Positions 1 to 5,467 are shown, counted from the first letter of the stretch. The stretch is DNA of 14,795 bases from an uncultured Variovorax sp. (GCA_946478645.1 CAMLCW010000090.1:1-14795); one strand, 5' to 3'. Translations and numbers: made by a program. Notes: generated from the sequence alone by a model not told the origin.

Positions 1-464
1 GCGTCGGCGCAGCCGTCGGCGGGGCAGCCGGCGGCGTCGCGGGTGGAATGGCCGCCGGGGCGGCGATCGGCGGCATGACCGGACCCGTGGGCGCCGCGGT
101 CGGCGCCGCAGCCGGTGCGGCCGTCGGCGCGCTCACCGGGCGCGGCGTCGCGGCCACCGCCGACCCGGACCTCGAGGAAAGCTACTGGCGTGACAACTAC
201 ACCACGCGCCCCTACGTGGCCAATGGCCATAGCTACGACGACTACGGGCCCGCCTACCGCTACGGCGCAGAGTCGTACAACCGCCACCAGGGCCGCGCGT
301 TCGACGATGTGGAGAGCGATCTCGAGCGCGACTGGGACACGTCGCGCGGCAAGTCGAACCTGCGCTGGGAGCATGCCCGGCATGCCTCGCGCGATGCCTG
401 GCAGCGCGTGAGCAACACGCTCGAGCGCGCCATTCCGGGAGACTCCGACCGAGACGGCCGCTAG
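1..464 (+). CDS. glycine-zipper domain protein, 5' end outside the window
   Basis: The open frame continues upstream of the first in-window ATG (position 48) to the window edge, still reading as Gly/Ala repeats, so the true start lies before base 1. The visible N-terminal part is a glycine-zipper segment (GAAIGG, GAAVGAAAGAAVG), as found in proteins whose small-residue helices pack in or on membranes. The soluble remainder is rich in Tyr, Asp and Arg, with motifs such as YWRDNY, RPYV, YDDYGPAYRYG and FDDVESDLERDW, and ends IPGDSDRDGR. That combination is a recurrent Burkholderiales hypothetical family. I recognise it as conserved but know no biochemical role; a link to envelope stress is only a guess. 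The stop is TAG at 462-464, and a strong hairpin follows 18 bases later. Confidence 0.75.
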   Translation, partial: VGAAVGGAAGGVAGGMAAGAAIGGMTGPVGAAVGAAAGAAVGALTGRGVAATADPDLEESYWRDNYTTRPYVANGHSYDDYGPAYRYGAESYNRHQGRAFDDVESDLERDWDTSRGKSNLRWEHARHASRDAWQRVSNTLERAIPGDSDRDGR

Positions 465-482
465 CAGGCCGACAGGTCTTCA

Positions 483-515
483 GGGCCCACGTGCGACAGG
501 GCAGCACGTGGGCCC
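483..515. terminator. 12-bp perfect hairpin, probable bidirectional terminator
   Basis: GGGCCCACGTGC (483-494) is the exact reverse complement of GCACGTGGGCCC (504-515), with a 9-base loop. It lies between the stop of the glycine-zipper gene and the end of the minus-strand pseudogene, where a shared terminator is expected. Neither side has a clear T-tract, so termination efficiency is uncertain. Confidence 0.5.
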
Positions 516-563
516 GGCTGCGCCGGGAGGAATCCGATCGAAGCACCGACCGCAGGGATTCGC

Positions 564-875
564 CTAACCGTCGAAGCACAGGTACCAATAGAGCGCGACT
601 TCCCGCGTCCCGGGATTCAGCGCACGATACAAGTACCGATCGTGACTGCCCAGAACAAGGCCGTAGCGTTCGTAGAAGCGGCACGCAGCCATTGATTGAT
701 TGCGTCTCCAGCCGAACACCTGGAGCACCAGTGCTTCTCGACCATTCGACAGCTGCATCCATGATGCTTTGGCGCCGCACCGCACCTTGTGACCGGCATC
801 GCCGCCCACATCATCCACGATGGCATACCCGGTCCAGCATTGCGAAACCATGAGGTAGCCGAAATGCACGGTTCT
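564..875 (-). pseudogene. GNAT acetyltransferase remnant, streptothricin-acetyltransferase-like
   Basis: Reading the minus strand across two frames recovers the C-terminal part of a GNAT N-acetyltransferase. First comes WTGYAIVDDV, then MDAAVEWSRSTGAPGVRLET followed by QSIN, then AACRFYERYGLVLGSHDRYL and later REVALYWYL, ending at TAG (566-564). These match the acetyl-CoA-binding and C-terminal strands of the streptothricin/aminoglycoside-type GNAT branch. The N-terminal substrate half is missing. Two frameshifts break it. One coincides with a tandem CGCAC-CGCAC duplication (776-785, 5 bp). The other, near 690-700, lies at an ATTG triplicate and looks like loss of 2 bases, or gain of a 4-bp unit. 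Together they restore frame, leaving about 27 codons misread. It cannot make a functional enzyme. Family assignment is by eye. Confidence 0.65.
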
Positions 876-894
876 GACACACAGCGACGAACGC

Positions 895-1060
895 GACAGC
901 CTTCGGGAAGGCGGCCCAGTCCGCCGCTGGCAAGAACTTGTCGAGGTACTTGTAGTTCTTCCCAATGCTGAAGTCGAACCCGCGCTGGGTGCCCACGGCC
1001 CAAGACATCATGCGCAGGAGGTTCGGCCGCATGACGTTGTGGAGATGGTCAGACAGGCTT
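895..1060 (-). pseudogene. ANT(6)-like aminoglycoside nucleotidyltransferase remnant
   Basis: The minus strand encodes SDHLHNVMRPNLLRMMSW, then FDFSIGKNYKYLDKFLPAADW, which match the C-terminal helical region of aminoglycoside 6-adenylyltransferases (AadK/ANT(6) family), where an RP-LL-M-SW helix is followed by a SxGK-KYL segment. About 55 residues are left of a protein normally near 290. The N-terminal nucleotidyltransferase domain with its catalytic acidic residues is gone, replaced by the start of the AraC-type gene on the other strand. The similarity stops near 895, where the GNAT remnant begins shortly after in another frame, so a deletion probably joined two neighbouring genes. The identification rests on remembered family motifs. 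Confidence 0.6.
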
Positions 1061-1089
1061 TTGGCAGATTTCGCAATCACTGATATACC
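1061..1089 (+). promoter_or_regulatory. putative sigma-70 promoter for the AraC-type gene
   Basis: TTGGCA (1061-1066) and TATACC (1084-1089) are separated by 17 bases, a good -35/-10 arrangement. Transcription would begin about 1095-1097, only a base or two before the ATG at 1098, which implies a nearly leaderless message and fits the absence of a Shine-Dalgarno sequence there. It lies at the very edge of the ANT(6) remnant. Confidence 0.45.
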
Positions 1090-1097
1090 GTGTGCGC

Positions 1098-2063
1098 ATG
1101 GCTTCCCACGCACTCGCATCACACGCCGTCGCGGCCCTCGAACCGGCCGCAGCGCCAGCCGGTCCTTCCAGGCCGCTCACCGGCCGGATCGGCGAGCTCG
1201 CCCGCCTTCTCTCACGGCACGCCCCGCAGGACGGGGTCTGCCCGACGCCGATTCCGCGCGTGTCGGCCATCCGGCTTGCCGCCCCCGGCGACGAGCTGAT
1301 CCGCGCGCTGCATCCGCCGTCGGTGTGCATCATTGCGCAGGGCGCCAAGCGCGTGATGTTGCGCGACCAGGTCTACACCTACGACGCCTCGCGCTTCCTC
1401 GTGTTCTCGACCGACCTGCCGGTCAGCGCCCAGGTCGTGCACGCCAGGTTCGACACGCCTTACCTCTGTTTTCGGCTCGACTTCGATCCGACCGAAGTGT
1501 CGGAACTCGTCATGCAGCTGGGCAACGCCGGGGTGCGGCGCGCCGCCACATCGCGCGGGCTGTTCCTCAACGACGTGAGCGAGGACATGCTCGATGCGGC
1601 GATCCGGATCATGCGGCTGCTCGATTCACCCGAGGACGCCGCCATGCTCGCGCCGCTGGTAGTTCGCGAGCTCGTCTACCGGTTGCTGCGCAGCGAGCAA
1701 GGCGAGCGGCTCGCGCAGGTGGCGCGGCCCGACAGCCACGCCGCGCGCGTGATGCGTGCGGTGGCGTGGCTCAAGGCCAATATCGCGGAGCCGTTGAAGG
1801 TCGAGGCGCTGGCAGGCGAATGCAGCATGAGCGCGTCGTCGCTTCACCACCACACCAGGGCCCTGACCTCGATGACCCCGCTGCAGTACCAGAAACAGCT
1901 GCGTCTGCAGGAAGCCCGCCGCCTGCTGCTGAGCGAGCGCATGGAGGTCTCGCGCGCGGGCTTCAGCGTGGGCTACGAGAGCGCGTCGCAGTTCAGCCGC
2001 GAATACCGCAGGCTCTTCGGCGTGCCGCCGTCGAAGGATGTTTCGCGCCTGCGCGCACCTTAG
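1098..2063 (+). CDS. AraC family transcriptional regulator (AraC_N type)
   Basis: A 321-aa regulator. Residues about 30-185 form the AraC_N effector-sensing domain (motifs HPPSVCIIAQGAKRV and FSTDLPVSAQV). Residues about 215-315 hold the two helix-turn-helix motifs: one around VEALAGECSMSASSLHHH, the second around FSVGYESASQFSREYRRLFG, the classic AraC signature. Length is normal for the family. A GTG at 1092 is an alternative start two codons upstream; I chose the ATG because the predicted transcript begins near 1096. Relatives of this subtype often sit beside short-chain dehydrogenases and activate them. Here the SDR/CMD genes face it on the minus strand, and a 21-bp-spaced direct repeat lies upstream of the SDR. 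Its stop overlaps the stop of the 88-aa gene tail to tail. The inducer is unknown. Confidence 0.92.
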   Translation: MASHALASHAVAALEPAAAPAGPSRPLTGRIGELARLLSRHAPQDGVCPTPIPRVSAIRLAAPGDELIRALHPPSVCIIAQGAKRVMLRDQVYTYDASRFLVFSTDLPVSAQVVHARFDTPYLCFRLDFDPTEVSELVMQLGNAGVRRAATSRGLFLNDVSEDMLDAAIRIMRLLDSPEDAAMLAPLVVRELVYRLLRSEQGERLAQVARPDSHAARVMRAVAWLKANIAEPLKVEALAGECSMSASSLHHHTRALTSMTPLQYQKQLRLQEARRLLLSERMEVSRAGFSVGYESASQFSREYRRLFGVPPSKDVSRLRAP

Positions 2064-2326
2064 AACTGCCCCTGTCCATCGCCGGTGCGGTCATGAACCC
2101 AGCGCATCGCCTGCTGCTCCGCGTGCCGGGTTGCCTCTGCTTCGGAGCCATACACGATCTCATCCGTGTCGTTTGGCAGTTGCGCTTCTTCCTCCTCCGC
2201 GGGCGTGCGGACAACGACGACGAGCGGCCGGTAGCCGCCGGTCGAGGGCTCAGCGCGAAGCTCGAAGCGAAATCCGCGGTATTCGAGCGAGTGGCCGTCG
2301 GAAATGGGCGTGCTGTTGTCTGTCAT
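2060..2326 (-). CDS. conserved-looking hypothetical protein, 88 aa
   Basis: An 88-aa acidic, soluble protein beginning MTDNSTPISDGHSLEYRGFR and ending in Phe before TAA. It has a central beta-like stretch (RPLVVVVRTP), an EEEE run, then an amphipathic helix containing EAEATRHAEQQAMRWVHDR. No signal peptide, membrane segment or known catalytic motif is visible. I do not recognise a named family. The frame runs open far upstream into other genes, so the start was chosen as the ATG at 2326 that gives a compact product. The upstream ribosome-binding site is poor (AGG about 12 bases away). Its stop shares four bases (2060-2063) with the convergent AraC-type gene. It lies 151 bases beyond the CMD-like gene on the same strand and could be a distal operon member or have its own promoter. 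Confidence 0.6.
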   Translation of the reverse strand: MTDNSTPISDGHSLEYRGFRFELRAEPSTGGYRPLVVVVRTPAEEEEAQLPNDTDEIVYGSEAEATRHAEQQAMRWVHDRTGDGQGQF

Positions 2327-2356
2327 TGTTGCTGTGCCTGAGGAGTTCGCTGAAAT

Positions 2357-2367
2357 CTTGCACGACC
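2357..2367. promoter_or_regulatory. possible extra AraC-type half-site
   Basis: CTTGCACGACC resembles the repeated half-site CTTGCACGATCC found at 3940-3951 upstream of the SDR gene, in the same orientation. It lies about 30 bases upstream of the 88-aa gene start. The position one 21-bp period away matches only weakly, so this is a tentative single site. Confidence 0.25.
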
Positions 2368-2430
2368 TTCCCAGCGGCTGCTGCAGGCACGCGGATGCGC
2401 CGCCTGAAGGACGGCACGCCGCGGCCGCCA

Positions 2431-2454
2431 GCGCAGCAGCACGCGCTGCTACGC
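2431..2454. terminator. putative hairpin downstream of the SDR-CMD operon
   Basis: AGCAGC (2435-2440) pairs with GCTGCT (2445-2450) around a 4-base loop, and the stem extends by three more pairs past one mismatch (2431-2433 with 2452-2454). It sits 24-47 bases after the CMD-like stop. There is no T-tract. Confidence 0.35.
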
Positions 2455-2477
2455 GAGGGGAACCCGCGTACCCCCGC

Positions 2478-3002
2478 TCACTGTCGGCCCGCCTGCGGCA
2501 CGGCGGCGGCGCTGCCGCCCAGCCCCCGCTCCTGCAGCAGCTCCTGCAGCGCCTGCGAGGCCTCGATCGCGCGCGGGAAGCCCGCGGGAACGGTGACGAT
2601 ATAGACGATCTCCTTGAGCTCGTCCGCGGGCACGCCGGCGTCGAGCGCATAGCCTGCATGGATCTTGAAGAACGGCCGCAGGCCCAACGCAGCGAACGCC
2701 GCCATCGCCGACAGCTGGCGTGTGCGGGCATCGAGCACCTTCCGGTCCCAGACGCTGCCGAGCGCGTAGCCCGCTGTGGCTTCGGCAAGAAACGGGAACT
2801 GGCTGCGCATGGCCTCGTAGGTCGGCTGCGGCTTGCCGCGATTGAGCTCCAGCAGCATCTGTTCGCCGCGCGCCACGCGGGGATCGGCTGCTGCCGGGTT
2901 CGCCTGCGCCATGGGGCCGACGAAGAGCGCCGCGGCGGACAGGCATGCGGCCGCCAGGCGGTGGAAGCGGTGAAAGCCGTGGAAGTGGCATCGTCGTTGC
3001 AT
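2478..3002 (-). CDS. exported carboxymuconolactone decarboxylase-like protein
   Basis: A 174-aa protein. Residues 1-34 look like a Sec signal peptide: a basic, His-rich N-region, a hydrophobic core (LAAACLSAAALFVG) and a probable cleavage after AQA. The mature part carries a CMD/AhpD-like fold signature: a helix with LDARTRQLSAMAAFAALG, then FFKIHAGYALDAGVPADELK and EIVYIVTVPAGFPRAIEA. The mature protein has no cysteine, so it cannot be a CxxC peroxidase of the AhpD kind; His115 is the most evident conserved polar residue. The ATG at 3002 was preferred to an upstream start at 3107 because AGGAGA lies about 7 bases before it and the signal peptide then begins properly. It starts 22 bases after the SDR stop, so the two are probably one transcript. 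The substrate is unknown. Confidence 0.85.
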   Translation of the reverse strand: MQRRCHFHGFHRFHRLAAACLSAAALFVGPMAQANPAAADPRVARGEQMLLELNRGKPQPTYEAMRSQFPFLAEATAGYALGSVWDRKVLDARTRQLSAMAAFAALGLRPFFKIHAGYALDAGVPADELKEIVYIVTVPAGFPRAIEASQALQELLQERGLGGSAAAVPQAGRQ

Positions 3003-3024
3003 CGCAAATCTCCTGGGAAGCGGT

Positions 3025-3864
3025 TCAGAACGCACCGTCGGTGGTGACCGACAGGCTGGCGAACGCCTCGAGCTCGGTGCGCCGGCGCTCGAAGGCGCCG
3101 CGCGCAAAGCCGAGCGCGTCGGTCCCCGCGACGAAGTGCAGCGGCGGCTCGGCCATCGACGCGAGATCGACCACGACGCGCCCCAGTTTCGCCGGGTCGC
3201 CCGGCTGCTTGTGGTTGTAGCTCTCGTAGGTGGCGCGCGGCGGCTCGCCGGGCGAGCCCCCGTAGTCGGCGATGCGGCGCGTGCCGTACTGCACCGAGCT
3301 CTTGTCGAGGAAGTCGGTGCGAAAGAAGCCCGGCTCGACGATGGTCACGCGAATGCCGAACGGCGCGACCTCCAGCGCCAGCGACTCGGAGAATCCCTCG
3401 ACCGCGAACTTGGCTGCGCAATAGACGGACGATCCGTCGAAGCCCATGAAGCCGCCGATCGACGACAGGTTCAGGACGTGGCCGCTGCGCTGGCGCCGCA
3501 TCAGCGGCAGCACTGCGCGCGTCACGTGCATCAGGCCGAAGACATTGGTGTGGAACTGCCGTTCGACATCGGCGCTGTCGATCTCCTCGAACAGCCCGAG
3601 CTGGCCGTAGCCCGCATTGTTGACCAGCACGTCGATGCGGCCGAAGCGCTGCTGCGCGGCCTCGGCGGCGGCGGCCGCGTCTTGCGCGCGGGTGGTGTCG
3701 AGTGCGAGGCAGGCCACCTGGTCGGCGTGCGCGCCATACACCTGCACCAGCTGCTGCACATTGCGGCCCGTCGCGACCACTTTGTCGCCCGCGGCCAGCG
3801 CCGCCTTCGCGATCTGTGCGCCGATGCCGCGCCCTGCTCCCGTGATGAACCAGACCTTGCTCAT
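3025..3864 (-). CDS. SDR family NAD(P)-dependent oxidoreductase
   Basis: A 279-aa classical short-chain dehydrogenase. The Rossmann glycine motif TGAGRGIG is at residues 8-15, NNAG at 83-86, and the catalytic tetrad is visible as Asn107, Ser135, Tyr148 and Lys152 (YCAAK). The PGFFRTDF segment around 178-185 is the usual post-catalytic loop. Length fits the family. ATGR after the second strand (residues 31-34) suggests NADP(H) preference, which is inference. The start at 3864 has GGAGG about 7 bases upstream; upstream in-frame extension has no similarity. It heads a probable operon with the exported CMD-like gene. A 21-bp-spaced direct repeat lies 76-110 bases upstream, consistent with activation by the AraC-type regulator next door. 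The substrate cannot be read from sequence. Confidence 0.93.
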   Translation of the reverse strand: MSKVWFITGAGRGIGAQIAKAALAAGDKVVATGRNVQQLVQVYGAHADQVACLALDTTRAQDAAAAAEAAQQRFGRIDVLVNNAGYGQLGLFEEIDSADVERQFHTNVFGLMHVTRAVLPLMRRQRSGHVLNLSSIGGFMGFDGSSVYCAAKFAVEGFSESLALEVAPFGIRVTIVEPGFFRTDFLDKSSVQYGTRRIADYGGSPGEPPRATYESYNHKQPGDPAKLGRVVVDLASMAEPPLHFVAGTDALGFARGAFERRRTELEAFASLSVTTDGAF

Positions 3865-3913
3865 TTCAGCCTCCAGGTGGTAGCGCGAACTGCGCCCGTT
3901 GAACATGGCCTCG

Positions 3914-3974
3914 ATCGTAGGAAGCGCACCCCCTCGGCCCTTGCACGATCCTGGCGGGGACTTGCCCGATCCAG
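3914..3974 (-). promoter_or_regulatory. SDR promoter with 21-bp-period direct repeat (AraC-type operator)
   Basis: CTTGCACGATCC (3940-3951) and CTTGCCCGATCC (3961-3972) are identical at 11 of 12 positions and start exactly 21 bp apart, two helical turns. AraC-family proteins typically bind paired direct half-sites with this spacing. On the minus strand a TACGAT -10 candidate lies at 3919-3914, so the proximal half-site covers the -35 position, as in class II activation. The SDR start is 49 bases downstream of the -10. Confidence 0.6.
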
Positions 3975-4022
3975 CGTCCATGCACCGTGCGCGCCGGCGG
4001 TTCGGGATCAGCCCGACAGACA

Positions 4023-4038
4023 CTGTGCTTTCATACAG
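4023..4038 (+). promoter_or_regulatory. LexA-type SOS box
   Basis: CTGT (4023-4026), 8 bases, then ACAG (4035-4038) is a perfect CTGT-N8-ACAG LexA core, followed by TA as in the extended consensus. It overlaps the -35 region of the promoter whose -10 is CATAAT (4048-4053), an ideal place for repression. The downstream gene starts at 4060. Confidence 0.7.
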
Positions 4039-4047
4039 TATTTGCGG

Positions 4048-4053
4048 CATAAT
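4048..4053 (+). promoter_or_regulatory. -10 element giving a near-leaderless transcript
   Basis: CATAAT ends six bases before the ATG at 4060, so transcription would begin at or next to the start codon. The -35 is weak and falls within the LexA box (around 4025-4031). No Shine-Dalgarno sequence fits in the remaining space. Confidence 0.45.
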
Positions 4054-4059
4054 CCGCCC

Positions 4060-4248
4060 ATGGACCGCCTCCCCGCCACCCTCTGGATCGCCGCCTGCGC
4101 CTACCGGCTGCAGCAGCAGTGGCACACCGTCGATGCGCGCGAACTGGAGGACGTCGCGCGTGAGCTTTTCCGCGACGAACATCTGCGCGCCATGCCGCCG
4201 GAAGCGGCTGCCGCGCAGTGGCTCAGGCCGATCACCGAAGCCGCTTAG
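4060..4248 (+). CDS. small protein behind a LexA box, 62 aa
   Basis: A 62-aa protein beginning MDRLPATLWIAACAYRLQQQ and ending ITEAA. It looks like a compact helical protein: a hydrophobic helix (LWIAACAYRLQQQW), an acidic helix (ARELEDVARELFRDEHLRAM) and a third helix with AAAAQWLRPI. No known domain, signal or catalytic motif is evident. I believe similar short proteins recur in Burkholderiales but know no function. The ATG is chosen because a promoter and LexA-type box sit directly upstream, which predicts induction by DNA damage and a leaderless mRNA. It is convergent with the zeta-like gene, with six bases between stops. A role in the SOS response is inferred solely from the operator. 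Confidence 0.7.
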   Translation: MDRLPATLWIAACAYRLQQQWHTVDARELEDVARELFRDEHLRAMPPEAAAAQWLRPITEAA

Positions 4249-4263
4249 GGCCTCTTAGGGCCT
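4244..4263. repeat. tandem 10-bp duplication spanning two stop codons
   Basis: CTTAGGGCCT occurs twice head to tail. The first copy holds the TAG stop of the 62-aa gene; the second holds the TAA stop of the minus-strand zeta-like gene. Either copy could supply a stop to both strands. Confidence 0.8.
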
Positions 4264-4893
4264 GTCCCGCACGCGCGCCAGCGCCACGGCCATGATCGGC
4301 TTGGCCCACTGCGGCACCTGGCCCAGCGCGATGTGGGAGACCACGCGCCCGCCCTCCATGTGCAGCAGCAGCAGCGGCTGGGGCCGCTGGCCGGCCTTCG
4401 GGTCGCCCTCGGCGCTGTTGTCGTAGACGCGCAGGCTCGCCAGATGCGGCAGCAGGCGGATCAGGTTGGCGCGGCTGGTTTCGTAGCGCTCGCGGATCTT
4501 CGCTTCGGGAATGTCGTGCCCGCCCGCGGCCACCCGGGCCCTGACGCGCTGCAGATGCAGTTCGGGCGACGCAAGCCCCGCATACCAGAGATGGACCTGG
4601 GCGCCCTGCGCCGCGCCGTCGAGCAGCAACTGCGGGATCGTCCGCGCGCCCAGCGTGGTCTCGAAGGCAAAGTTCAGCTGCTGCGCCAGCGCGCGCTCCA
4701 GCCCCTTGCGGCCAAGCTCCCAGGCCTGGGCGTTGGCCGCCTCGATCGACAGGGCCGGATCGGCGTCCGACAGCTCGCGCGCGGCGAGGTCGGGGTTGAA
4801 GTAGTCGACCTTCTTCTGCAGCAGCGCAGCGCCGCCCACGCTGCTCTTGCCGGCCCCGTTGACGCCGGCCAGCACGAAGATGCGCGCCGGCAT
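4255..4893 (-). CDS. zeta-toxin-like P-loop kinase
   Basis: A 212-aa P-loop protein of the zeta toxin/AAA-kinase-like family. Walker A is GVNGAGKSS (residues 10-18). FNPD with Asp35 matches the conserved position of the zeta catalytic acid, and FAFETTLG (76-82) is the conserved strand-2 segment. RVRARVAAGGHDIPEAKIRE (117-136) is the arginine-rich lid typical of this group. Canonical zeta toxins phosphorylate UDP-N-acetylglucosamine; whether this one does is unknown. It is shorter than the streptococcal zeta proteins but normal for proteobacterial relatives. The ATG overlaps the stop of the antitoxin-like gene by one base (TGATG), which implies translational coupling. Toxicity is inferred from the pairing and was not tested. 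A housekeeping kinase with a coupled regulator is the alternative. Confidence 0.85.
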   Translation of the reverse strand: MPARIFVLAGVNGAGKSSVGGAALLQKKVDYFNPDLAARELSDADPALSIEAANAQAWELGRKGLERALAQQLNFAFETTLGARTIPQLLLDGAAQGAQVHLWYAGLASPELHLQRVRARVAAGGHDIPEAKIRERYETSRANLIRLLPHLASLRVYDNSAEGDPKAGQRPQPLLLLHMEGGRVVSHIALGQVPQWAKPIMAVALARVRDRP

Positions 4894-5261
4894 CAGCGGC
4901 GGCGGCGCGGTGCGGCCTCGGCCACTGCGGCAGCGCCGAGCTCGGCTGGCGCCATCGCGAAGGCCTCGGCCATGGCCTCGGCGGCCGCATCGCCCTGCAT
5001 GCGCGCGAACATGTCGTCGAAGCGGCTGGTGAGCGCATCGAGGTTCGGCTCCGCAGCTTGTTCGAGCTTGAGATAGCGTTCCACCGACATCAGCACCATC
5101 GAGGGCTGCTCATGCCGCGTGATCACCACCGCGCCGCGCGCCATCACGGTGCTGGTCACGCTCTGCATGCCCGAGGCCAGCCGGGTGGCCGAGAACGAAG
5201 GCAGGTCGCGCGTCAGACGCTCGATTTCAGCGGGTCGGACGGAAACGGTGCTGGCGGCCAT
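4893..5261 (-). CDS. Phd/YefM-like antitoxin
   Basis: A 122-aa protein. Residues about 20-70 resemble the Phd/YefM DNA-binding fold: FSATRLASGMQSVTSTV, then GAVVITRHEQPSMVLMSVER, where the ITRHxxPxxVLMS strand pattern is the family hallmark. The C-terminal half (LDALTSRFDDMFARMQ, then an Ala/Glu-rich segment ending RRRR) is the likely toxin-binding arm and is longer than in typical 80-90-aa Phd proteins. The start ATG has GAGGAG five bases upstream. It precedes the zeta-like kinase with a one-base overlap, the usual antitoxin-first order. Phd proteins generally repress their own operon together with the toxin, and an inverted repeat sits at the promoter here. Phd is not the classic partner of zeta (epsilon is), so the pairing is of mild interest. 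Confidence 0.85.
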   Translation of the reverse strand: MAASTVSVRPAEIERLTRDLPSFSATRLASGMQSVTSTVMARGAVVITRHEQPSMVLMSVERYLKLEQAAEPNLDALTSRFDDMFARMQGDAAAEAMAEAFAMAPAELGAAAVAEAAPRRRR

Positions 5262-5266
5262 GGCGG

Positions 5267-5296
5267 CTCCTCAAAATACGGATATTCCCCATTTTA
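5267..5296 (-). promoter_or_regulatory. promoter/operator region of the antitoxin-kinase pair
   Basis: On the minus strand TAAAAT (5296-5291) is a good -10, and GAGGAG (5272-5267) is the ribosome-binding site of the antitoxin gene. AAAAT (5273-5277) and ATTTT (5291-5295) form inverted arms around 13 bases, a plausible autorepression operator overlapping the -10. I see no strong -35. Confidence 0.4.
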
Positions 5297-5420
5297 GCCA
5301 TTTTCCCCGGGCGATGGAGACCCGCCGCATCCGCTTGGGCAACGGGTGATCGGTGGTGGGTAGTAGCACGCTGGAACAAATACCTCCGAAGGTAATTTGT
5401 CAAAAATGTTCATCCCCCGC

Positions 5421-5433
5421 GTGTTTGAAACAC
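5421..5433. promoter_or_regulatory. 13-bp perfect palindrome upstream of the NRPS
   Basis: GTGTTT-G-AAACAC is a perfect 6-1-6 inverted repeat, 83 bases upstream of the NRPS start and in the only AT-rich part of the region. Its form suits a dimeric repressor or activator. I cannot assign the regulator. Confidence 0.4.
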
Positions 5434-5448
5434 CTACGATCCCTGTGG

Positions 5449-5467
5449 AATTGATTCTTATCAGCAT
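5449..5467. promoter_or_regulatory. Fur-box-like sequence upstream of the NRPS
   Basis: AATTGATTCTTATCAGCAT resembles the ATGATTCTTATTTGCAT-type Fur sites seen before iron-uptake genes in beta-proteobacteria. Against a 7-1-7 Fur pattern it matches about 9 of 14 positions by hand, so it is suggestive only. It ends 48 bases before the NRPS start. Confidence 0.35.

Noticed and set aside
564..1060. Transposase ends or target-site duplications around the pseudogene scar
   Set aside because: I found no terminal inverted repeats or matching flanking direct repeats; a simple deletion explains the junction.
811..1122. The 103-aa minus-strand frame as an intact small gene
   Set aside because: Its middle matches only a C-terminal slice of ANT(6)-like enzymes. 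Its first 20 residues come from antisense of the AraC-type gene and its end reads out of frame into the GNAT remnant.
2060..3421. A single 453-aa minus-strand protein covering the 88-aa, CMD-like and SDR regions
   Set aside because: Only its last 88 codons read as a natural protein; the rest is out of frame with the clearly real CMD-like and SDR genes.
5397..5440. A sigma-70 promoter (TTGTCA ... TACGAT) or iron-starvation ECF promoter for the NRPS
   Set aside because: The spacing between the hexamers (32 bases) is far too long, and no TAAAT-N16/17-CGT arrangement is convincing.
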